From Lentzea albida (lineage in GTDB: Bacteria; Actinomycetota; Actinomycetes; Mycobacteriales; Pseudonocardiaceae), in assembly GCF_900111005.1 (NCBI RefSeq), contig NZ_FOFV01000025.1, forward strand, positions 62,001 through 126,000: a DNA stretch of 64,000 nucleotides. Reading direction: 5' to 3'. Position numbers and translations under genes: made by a program. The stretch's first letter is position 1; each line of letters begins with the position of its first letter. Below, piece after piece: positions 57,910-64,000 of the stretch. The notes beneath the pieces were generated by a model. It was given only the letters and a program-made list of their open reading frames with translations, was not told the DNA's origin and did not search any database.

Positions 57910-58917
57910 GTGGATCTGGACGTGTTCATCGAGCGCCACCGCGAGTCGTGGCAGCGGCTCGAGGCGCTGGTCAAGCGGTCCGGCCGGCTGAACGGCGCCG
58001 AGGCCGACGAGCTGATCGAGCTGTACCAGCGGGTGACGACGCACCTGTCGGTCGTGCGCAGCCAGACCCCGGACCCGGCCACGGTCGAACGGTTGTCGTC
58101 GCTCGTCGCGCGGGCGCGGTCGGTGCTCACGGGCACGCACGTGCCGGCCTGGCGCACCTTCACGCGGTTCTTCACGCACCGGCTGCCCGCCGCGATCTAC
58201 CTCGGCTGGCGCTGGTGGGTGCCGGCCGGGCTCGCGTTCTACCTGGTCACCGGCCTCGTCGCGGCCTGGATCGCCACCAACCCCGACGTGCAGGCGTCCA
58301 TCGCCGCGCCGGAGGAGCTGCGCGAGATGACCAGGGCCGGCGGCGGGTACGAGTCCTACTACTCCAGCGATCCGGCCGGGTCGTTCGCGGCGAAGGTGTG
58401 GACGAACAACGCCTGGGTCGCCGCCGCGTGCCTGTTGCTCGGCGTGCTGTTCGCGATCCCGCCGATCTACCTGCTCTTCACCAACGCCCTGAACGTCGCC
58501 GTCGGCATCGGGCTGATGTTCGGCGCGGGGCGTGGAGGGCTGTTCCTCGGGCTGTTGGCGCCGCACGGGCTGTTGGAGCTCACGGCGGTATTCGTCGCGG
58601 CGGGCATCGGCATGCGGCTGGGCTGGCAGGTGATCGACCCCGGCAAGCGCACGCGGGCCCAGGCGCTCGCGGCCGAAGGGCGGTCGGTCGTCGCGGTGGC
58701 GCTCGGACTGGTCGTGGTGCTGCTCGTGTCCGGTGTGCTGGAGGGGTTCGTGACGCCGTCCGGCCTGCCCACGTGGGCGCGCGTCGGCATCGGCGTGGTG
58801 GCCGAGGTCCTGTTCCTGCTCTACGTCTTCGTGATCGGGCGCCGGGCCGCGCAGCAGGGCGAGACGGGTGACGTGGACGCGAGCGAACGCGACGACGTCG
58901 CGCCCGTCTCCGTCTAG
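57910..58917 (+). CDS. SpoIIM-family (DUF95) membrane protein
   Basis: 335 aa. Soluble helical N-terminus (VFIERHRESWQRLEALVKR and LIELYQRVTTHLSVVRSQTP), then about six membrane helices including LGWRWWVPAGLAFYLVTGLVAAWI and LFTNALNVAVGIGLMFGAGRGG, LLAPHGLLELTAVFVAAG. Related to the sporulation membrane protein SpoIIM but widespread in non-endospore actinobacteria. Its 3' end overlaps the DUF58 gene by 4 nt, convergent. Role likely in envelope organisation; inference. Confidence 0.9.
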   Translation: MDLDVFIERHRESWQRLEALVKRSGRLNGAEADELIELYQRVTTHLSVVRSQTPDPATVERLSSLVARARSVLTGTHVPAWRTFTRFFTHRLPAAIYLGWRWWVPAGLAFYLVTGLVAAWIATNPDVQASIAAPEELREMTRAGGGYESYYSSDPAGSFAAKVWTNNAWVAAACLLLGVLFAIPPIYLLFTNALNVAVGIGLMFGAGRGGLFLGLLAPHGLLELTAVFVAAGIGMRLGWQVIDPGKRTRAQALAAEGRSVVAVALGLVVVLLVSGVLEGFVTPSGLPTWARVGIGVVAEVLFLLYVFVIGRRAAQQGETGDVDASERDDVAPVSV

Positions 58918-60203
58918 AGCTTGCCCGCGGCCTTCAACGAGAGATAGCGGTCCGCGAGAGCGCGCGGCAGCTCGTCGGGCAGTGCGTCCACGACGTCGAC
59001 ACCGTGCCGTGCGAGCAACGCCGTGAGACGGCGCCTTTCGGCCAGTGTGCGTTCCGCGGCAGCGGCCGAGTAGACGGCTTCCAGGTCACCCCGTCCGGCC
59101 GCCATCGCGTGCACGGCCGGGTCCGCCACCGAGGCGATCAGCAGGTGGTGCCGGGACGCCAACGCCGGCAGCAGCGGCAGCAGGCCGTGCTCGATCGACG
59201 GCTCGAGCGACGTCAGCAGCACCACCAGCGAACGGCGGCCGGAGCGGCGCAGGACCTCGGCGACGGCCGCGCGGGCGTCGAACTCGACCAGCTCGGCCTC
59301 CAGCGGAGCCATCGCCTGCACCAGCACGGGCAGCGTGGCCCGCGGCACGGAGGCGCGCACCTTGGTGCTGAACGCCAGGAAGTCGACCTGGTCGCGGGCC
59401 TGCGAGGCCAAGGCGGACAACAACAGCGCGGCGTCCATCGACGTGTCGAGGCGCGGCAGGCCACCCAGCGCGCCCTCCACGCGAGCCGCCGAGGTGCGGG
59501 CGGTGTCGACGACGATCGTCACCTGCCGGTCCCGTTCCGGCCGCCAGGTCCGCACCACCACGTCCGACGACCGGGCGGACGCACGCCAGTCGATCGACCG
59601 CACGTCGTCACCGATGACGTACGCGCGCAGGGAGTCGAACTCCGTGCCCGCGCCACGGATCAACGACGCACGGCGGCCATCCAGTTCGCGCAGCCGTTCC
59701 AGCAGAGGGGGAAGGTGACGCCTGCTGTGGAACGGCGGCAACGCGCGCACGGTCCACGGCACGACGTGCGAGCCCTGCCGTGCCGCGACGCCCAACGGGC
59801 CGTGGGAACGCACGGTCACACGGTCTGCCGTGCGATCGCCGCGACGTACGGGCCGTAGCTCGAAAGACAACACACGTGAGCCACCAGCGGGCACGTCGAC
59901 CGCAACCCGGTCGTTCACCACACCGGCAGAGGGCGCCCATCCGTCCCGGAGAACGCCACGCAGCCGACGTCCGGGGTTGTGCACGGTCAGCTGCACCGCA
60001 CAAGGCTCACCCGTCCGTACGGAAGTCGCCCCACCGCGCGAAAACGTCAACGGCCGGACAGGAGCCGCCAACACCAAGTCGACGGCCACACACGCGAACA
60101 GCACCGCGAACACGACGAGAATCCCTTGCCACGACGGCAAGAGCAGTCCGACGACGAGGACCCCGACGAGCGCGAGCAGTCCCGCGCGACCCGTGAGCGC
60201 CAC
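58914..60203 (-). CDS. DUF58 domain protein (VWA-like partner of MoxR)
   Basis: 429 aa from GTG 60203, one base after the MoxR stop; earlier starts would overlap it. Two N-terminal helices (LLALVGVLVVGLLLPSW, ILVVFAVLFACVAVDLVL), then beta-rich region and DUF58 motif GTEFDSLRAYVIGDDVRSIDWRASARSSDVVVR. The VWA-like end has VTIVVDTART. DUF58 proteins operate with MoxR ATPases at the membrane. Part of the conserved six-gene block. Confidence 0.92.
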   Translation of the reverse strand: MALTGRAGLLALVGVLVVGLLLPSWQGILVVFAVLFACVAVDLVLAAPVRPLTFSRGGATSVRTGEPCAVQLTVHNPGRRLRGVLRDGWAPSAGVVNDRVAVDVPAGGSRVLSFELRPVRRGDRTADRVTVRSHGPLGVAARQGSHVVPWTVRALPPFHSRRHLPPLLERLRELDGRRASLIRGAGTEFDSLRAYVIGDDVRSIDWRASARSSDVVVRTWRPERDRQVTIVVDTARTSAARVEGALGGLPRLDTSMDAALLLSALASQARDQVDFLAFSTKVRASVPRATLPVLVQAMAPLEAELVEFDARAAVAEVLRRSGRRSLVVLLTSLEPSIEHGLLPLLPALASRHHLLIASVADPAVHAMAAGRGDLEAVYSAAAAERTLAERRRLTALLARHGVDVVDALPDELPRALADRYLSLKAAGKL

Positions 60204-60204
60204 G

Positions 60205-61167
60205 TCAGCGCGGCACCTGAACGGAGCCGAGCACACCGTCCAGCACGCCGTCCGCCGTCACGCCCTCCAGTTCGGCCTCCGGACGCAGCTCCAGCCGATG
60301 CCGCAACGCGGGCCGTGCGAGCGACTTCACGTCGTCCGGCGTCACGTAGTCACGACCCGAGAGCCACGCCCACGCGCGTGCGGCAGCCAGCAAAGCCGTT
60401 GCTCCACGCGGAGAAACGCCCAAACGCACAGCGGGGGACTGGCGAGTCGCACGGCACACGTCGACGACATACGCGATCACCTCCGGCGCCACGGTCAACG
60501 CGCGCACAGCAGCCGCACCGGCATCGAGGTGTTCAGCCCCGGCGACCGCGGACAAACCGGAAAGGTCACGCGGGTCGAACCCGGACGCGTGCCGGGTGAG
60601 CACGTCGATCTCGTGCTCCCGCGCCGGAACCGGCATCGTCACCTTCAGCAGGAACCGGTCGAGCTGCGCTTCGGGCAACGGGTAGGTGCCCTCGTACTCC
60701 ACCGGGTTCTGCGTCGCCACGACGATGAACGGCGACGGCAGCGGCCGGGTCTTGCCGTCCGCGGAGACCTGCCGTTCCTCCATCGCCTCCAGCAACGCCG
60801 ACTGCGTCTTCGGCGGCGTCCGGTTGATCTCGTCGGCCAGCAGCAGGTTCGTGAAGACCGGGCCCTCGCGGAACGAGAACGCCGCGTTGTGCGAGTCGTA
60901 GACCAACGACCCCGTCAGGTCGCCGGGCATCAGGTCCGGGGTGAACTGCACGCGCGTCGTCGACAGGTCCAACGCGCGCGCAAGCGCACGCACGAGCAAC
61001 GTCTTCGCGACGCCCGGAACACCCTCCAACAGCACGTGTCCCTTGCACAGCAACGCGAGGATCAGCGACGTCACGGCGGCATCGTTGCCCACCACGGCCT
61101 TGCCGATCTCCGCGCGCAACGCCACCAGCGCCGTGCGGGCTTCCTCGGTGGTGACCACTGCCGTCAT
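60205..61167 (-). CDS. moxR: MoxR-family AAA+ ATPase (MoxR2-like)
   Basis: 320 aa, classical MoxR. Walker A LLEGVPGVAKTLLVRAL, Walker B NLLLADEINRTPPKTQSALLEAMEE, sensor VVATQNPVEYEGTYPLPEAQLDRFLLKV, lid GVSPRGATALLAAARAWA. It overlaps the DUF4350 gene by 4 nt and leads into DUF58. A chaperone-like function on membrane or secreted partners is the family view. Compare the other MoxR at 31006-32067, which pairs with a different VWA type. Confidence 0.95.
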   Translation of the reverse strand: MTAVVTTEEARTALVALRAEIGKAVVGNDAAVTSLILALLCKGHVLLEGVPGVAKTLLVRALARALDLSTTRVQFTPDLMPGDLTGSLVYDSHNAAFSFREGPVFTNLLLADEINRTPPKTQSALLEAMEERQVSADGKTRPLPSPFIVVATQNPVEYEGTYPLPEAQLDRFLLKVTMPVPAREHEIDVLTRHASGFDPRDLSGLSAVAGAEHLDAGAAAVRALTVAPEVIAYVVDVCRATRQSPAVRLGVSPRGATALLAAARAWAWLSGRDYVTPDDVKSLARPALRHRLELRPEAELEGVTADGVLDGVLGSVQVPR

Positions 61168-62195
61168 CCCTTGCGCACCTCGTTCTCCACAGCGTCCAGT
61201 TCAGCGGCCAGCGCGACCAGCCCCCGGTCGTCCACCGGCCCGTCGTCGTACAGCAGCGCCCGCACCGCGGCGGCGGAACGCGTGGTCCTGCGGGCGATCT
61301 CCTCCGACGGGTCATCGCCCGGAGGCACCCCCAGCAGCGGTGCCAGCCGGTCCCGGGTCGCCTGCCGCAGCACCGCGGCGGCGTGTGAGGCCGCGTGCGA
61401 CCGGCGGTAGAGCCGGGCCCTGCCCTCCACGGTCTCGGCGGCGCGCACGACGACCGGGAGCGGTTCGGGCACCACCCGGCCGAGCCTGCGCGCCCGCCAC
61501 AGCGCGATCACCACGGCCGCGATCCCGAGTTGCAGAGCGGCGAACTTCCAGCCGTCCGGGATGAGGTCGGTCAGCGACTTCTGCTGCGCCCTGTCCGCCG
61601 CCGACGGCACGTACCAGACGAGGCGTTCGTGCTGGCCCAGCAACGACAACGCGAGCGCCGCGTTGCCCTCGGAGTCGATGTCGCGGTTGGTGAAGATGCC
61701 GCCGTACCCGAGCGTCGTCACCGTGCCGGTGCGCACCAACGTCGAGTCGTAGCACCGTTGTTCGCCCTCGTAGACGAACCCGCCCATGGTCGCCGCGCCC
61801 GCTCTCCCAGCCAGCGGGCAGCCCGGCTGACGGGTCTCAGGTTCCACCCGCGCCACCCCCGTGGCGGGCGCGAGGAGCACGGTCGCGGCGGCCCGGCGGC
61901 TCAGGTCCGCGAGGCGCTCCGGTTCGATCAGGTTCGGCTGGGGCACGAACAGCGTCGCGCCCTCCACGGAGGACGCGTCGTCGGTGAGCTCGACGCGCAC
62001 GCCGTTCTGCTCCAGCAGGTCGGCGAGCGCGTGGCTGCCCTCCGGCCGGAACGAGCGGGGGTCGAGCGCGCCGCCCTCACCGCTGCCGCGCAGCAACGTG
62101 ATCACGATCGCCGCGAAGAGGATGACCACGCCGATCAGCAGCGGGCCGCGCGCGGCCGTCCAGATCCGCCGGGCGTCGGGGGAGACCGCCGTCAT
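61164..62195 (-). CDS. DUF4350-domain membrane protein
   Basis: 343 aa. N-terminal helix GPLLIGVVILFAAIVITLL, extracytoplasmic DUF4350 domain (DPRSFRPEGSHALADLLEQNGV, DDASSVEGATLFVPQP), second helix FAALQLGIAAVVIALWRARR and cytoplasmic tail. An Rv3691-like protein. Both ends overlap neighbours by 4 nt. Confidence 0.9.
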   Translation of the reverse strand: MTAVSPDARRIWTAARGPLLIGVVILFAAIVITLLRGSGEGGALDPRSFRPEGSHALADLLEQNGVRVELTDDASSVEGATLFVPQPNLIEPERLADLSRRAAATVLLAPATGVARVEPETRQPGCPLAGRAGAATMGGFVYEGEQRCYDSTLVRTGTVTTLGYGGIFTNRDIDSEGNAALALSLLGQHERLVWYVPSAADRAQQKSLTDLIPDGWKFAALQLGIAAVVIALWRARRLGRVVPEPLPVVVRAAETVEGRARLYRRSHAASHAAAVLRQATRDRLAPLLGVPPGDDPSEEIARRTTRSAAAVRALLYDDGPVDDRGLVALAAELDAVENEVRKG

Positions 62196-62791
62196 CCGCG
62201 CACCTTGCCGTCCACGGACACCAGCTGCCGGTACCCCTCCGCCGTCGCGGGCCTGCCGCCGTACCAGACGTCGTCGAACTGCACCGCCGCCCCGCGCAGG
62301 TCGTCGGCGAGCACCGGAAGCGCCCGCCCCGCCTCGAAGGCCACCTCGTCCACGGTGCGGCCGGCCCTCGCGTCGAGCACGCCCTGGTGCTCCAGTTCGC
62401 GCACCACGGCGCGGAAGCGTTCGCGCACGGCCTCGGCGAAGTCGCCCTCCGCCGCGGCCTTCTCGGCGGCGGCACGGTGCTCGGCGGCGCTCATGACGGT
62501 GGTGCCGAACACCTTGTCACCCGACCGCAGCGCACGGCCCGTGCGGCCGACGCGGAGCCTGAAGATGATGACGATCAGCACCACGACGGCCACGACGACC
62601 GTCACAGCGGTGATGCCGCTCATGCCACCCGCCCCGGCGAAGAGCTCGCCGAGGCGGGTGAGCACCCAGTCGATGGCGCGTTCCAGCGGGTTCGGGTCGT
62701 CGGAGACGTACGCCGGGTCGCTGAGCTCCCGGACGGCCGCCTCCCTCGCCTCGTCGCGGCCGAGATCTACCGGTACGTCAGAGACCGCCAT
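62192..62791 (-). CDS. DUF4129-domain membrane protein
   Basis: 199 aa. One membrane segment (MSGITAVTVVVAVVVLIVIIFRL), then DUF4129 C-terminal cytoplasmic domain: FAEAVRERFRAVVRELEHQGVLDARAGRTVDEVAFEA and VQFDDVWYGGRPATAEGYRQL, the common D-x-V-x-Y-G signature. Located before DUF4350 and MoxR as in Mycobacterium. It overlaps the upstream gene by 14 nt. Confidence 0.9.
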   Translation of the reverse strand: MAVSDVPVDLGRDEAREAAVRELSDPAYVSDDPNPLERAIDWVLTRLGELFAGAGGMSGITAVTVVVAVVVLIVIIFRLRVGRTGRALRSGDKVFGTTVMSAAEHRAAAEKAAAEGDFAEAVRERFRAVVRELEHQGVLDARAGRTVDEVAFEAGRALPVLADDLRGAAVQFDDVWYGGRPATAEGYRQLVSVDGKVRG

Positions 62792-63788
62792 GCCCTGCGG
62801 CCCGCTGGAGTTCGATGTCCATGCCCTCGGAGCGCATCCGGCGGTCGACGTAGACCAGCACGGTCACCGCGGAGCTGAACGGCAGCGTGATCGTCGAGGC
62901 GATGATCGCGCCGATCGTCGACAGGACCAGCGAACCGATGCTCAGCGCCGCCGTCGGGTCGGCGGAGAAACCGGTCGTCGCCGCGCCCAGCAGGCCGAAC
63001 GGGAGGCTGATGATCCAGCTGATCACCCAGCCGATCACGACGGTGAGCAGCAGGATGCCGAACGTCCGCCACCAGGCGCCGTCCACGAGCTTCTTCGAGC
63101 GGCCGAACGCGGCCGTGACACCGCAGCGCTCCAGCACCAGCGCGGGCGTGACCAGGGCGAACAGCACCCACAGCCAGACGCCGGGCACGATGCAGAGGAC
63201 GAAGCCGATGGTGATCACGAGACCGGAGAGCAGCGTCGCGCCGAGCAACGGCAGCAGCCGCGGCTTGAACTCCTCCCACGCCTGCTGGAACGTCACCGGC
63301 TTGCCCAGCACGGCGTGACCCACGATGACCGTGATGAAGCCCGACAGGAACACCGTGCCGATCAGCAGCAGCAGGACGCTCAGGAACGCGCCGGTGAAGA
63401 TGCCGACCAACGTGTCCGTGAGCTGGTCGATCGCCTGTTCCTGCGTCACCGTGTTCGGGTCGAGCGTCGCGACCGCGGTGAGGTCGTCGAGGAACGGCAG
63501 CTGCGCCAGCAGGCCGACGATCTGCGTGACCGCGGCGACCACGGCGGCCGCGCCGATGATCAGCTTCGGGTAGCGGCGCATCGTCGTGATGGCGCCGTCC
63601 ACGATCTCGCCGACCGCGAGCGGGCGCAGCGGGATCACACCGGGCTTGATCGTCGGCTGCGCTCCGGGCGGCGGCGGGGCGTTGTAGCCGTACTGCGGCC
63701 CCGGCTGCTGGCCGTACTGCGGCTGGCCGGGCTGCTGCGGCTGGTTCTGGGGCTGGTCGGGTGACGACCAGCCGGGCGTTTCGGACAT
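62778..63788 (-). CDS. Polytopic membrane protein of the MoxR block (GDPD membrane-domain-like)
   Basis: 336 aa from ATG 63788 (ATG 63821 possible). Residues 1-55 are Pro/Gln/Tyr-rich, disordered (GQPQYGQQPGPQYGYNAPPP). Six or so helices follow, with PLAVGEIVDGAITTMRRYPKLI and KKLVDGAWWRTFGILLLTVVIGWVIS, as in the membrane domain of glycerophosphodiester phosphodiesterase-associated proteins. First gene of the operon; a Pro-rich cytoplasmic tail of this kind may bind protein partners. Confidence 0.82.
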   Translation of the reverse strand: MSETPGWSSPDQPQNQPQQPGQPQYGQQPGPQYGYNAPPPPGAQPTIKPGVIPLRPLAVGEIVDGAITTMRRYPKLIIGAAAVVAAVTQIVGLLAQLPFLDDLTAVATLDPNTVTQEQAIDQLTDTLVGIFTGAFLSVLLLLIGTVFLSGFITVIVGHAVLGKPVTFQQAWEEFKPRLLPLLGATLLSGLVITIGFVLCIVPGVWLWVLFALVTPALVLERCGVTAAFGRSKKLVDGAWWRTFGILLLTVVIGWVISWIISLPFGLLGAATTGFSADPTAALSIGSLVLSTIGAIIASTITLPFSSAVTVLVYVDRRMRSEGMDIELQRAAGHGGL

Positions 63789-63858
63789 CTCGGCTACCCC
63801 CGGTCGTGGTGTGAGCGGCATCTTGCCAGATCAGCCCCACCGCCACCGGGCAACACGA

Positions 63859-64000
63859 TCACGAAACGAGCTCGGTCCTCGCCTTGGCCGGTGTCGTGCG
63901 CCGCATGCCCGCGCTGACGCACCTCCTGACCACCTGCGGCTGCTCGCGCATGAGCCGCAGACCGCGCCGGACGAGCGTCGGCACCGGCTTGCGGGCCTCG
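63859..64000 (-). CDS. Partial gene, C-terminal 46 or so residues
   Basis: An open frame enters from the right edge and ends at TGA 63859-63861. Visible end: VPTLVRRGLRLMREQPQVVR then RCVSAGMRRTTPAKARTELVS. Arg-rich helical tail; no family can be named from this much. It is 71 nt upstream of the block above and could belong to the same transcript. Confidence 0.6.
   Translation of the reverse strand, partial: EARKPVPTLVRRGLRLMREQPQVVRRCVSAGMRRTTPAKARTELVS

Overview
The window is about 70% GC with tightly packed, often 4-nt-overlapping genes, and reads as the chromosome of a high-GC actinobacterium. A Pseudonocardiaceae-type filamentous genus (Lentzea, Saccharothrix or Actinosynnema-like) fits best. 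Grounds are the mycothiol-type enzymes, a pptH-pptT pair, the RDD/SpoIIM/DUF58/MoxR/DUF4350/DUF4129 block known from mycobacteria, class I nrdAB behind a cobalamin riboswitch, an MbtH-like protein, an IdeR/DmdR-type iron box and secreted CBM-FN3-GH5 and GH95-like enzymes. The genus is inference. No rRNA, tRNA, CRISPR, prophage or intact insertion sequence was seen.

Layout. 0.3-10.4 kb: secreted beta-helix protein, propeller protein, MFS exporter, then a surface-polysaccharide cluster (asparagine synthetase, GT2-GT4 fusion, GT4, UDP-glucose dehydrogenase). 10.5-19.8 kb: PIG-L deacetylase divergent from a DUF4231/SLATT protein, a dispersed hairpin repeat, enoyl-CoA hydratase with CorA, a membrane Ser/Thr kinase, an ECF sigma operon, GNAT, a YVTN propeller, an orphan MbtH-like protein, idi and a cold-shock-like protein. 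19.8-23.6 kb: nrdAB under a B12 riboswitch; NrdB has Phe127 where class Ia enzymes carry the radical tyrosine, making it class Ic-like. 23.6-28.0 kb: LysE/LysR pair, SDR, DUF998, YbjN-like, DinB-like isomerase, and a truncated NRPS condensation-like protein whose start sits under an iron box. 28.0-32.1 kb: overlapping operon MoxR ATPase, HExxH/VWA protein, DUF3800, methyltransferase. 32.1-37.0 kb: GH5 cellulase with operator, GCS2-type ligase, pptH-pptT. 37.0-43.5 kb: a domesticated IS5-type DNA-binding protein, the second copy of the hairpin repeat, and a LytTR two-component system translationally chained to a sodium/solute symporter. 44-52.5 kb: DUF3516 helicase, glutamine synthetase-like enzyme with divergent MarR regulator, PLP decarboxylase, Tat-exported GH95-like enzyme. 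52.6-56.9 kb: cobalt/nickel ECF transporter with a CbiQ-CbiO fusion, TetR, NTF2-like, phosphotransferase. 57-64 kb: the MoxR/DUF58 membrane block.

Themes. Many unlinked starts carry TANNNT 6-8 nt before ATG/GTG, the layout of actinobacterial leaderless mRNAs, and this settles several start choices. B12, iron and Co/Ni signals link metal supply to nucleotide reduction and possibly siderophore metabolism. The strongest leads are the class Ic-like NrdB with an incomplete ATP cone in NrdA, the hairpin repeat whose substitutions keep pairing only in minus-strand RNA, the iron-boxed half condensation domain, the four-gene MoxR-VWA operon, and the transposase-derived DNA-binding protein.
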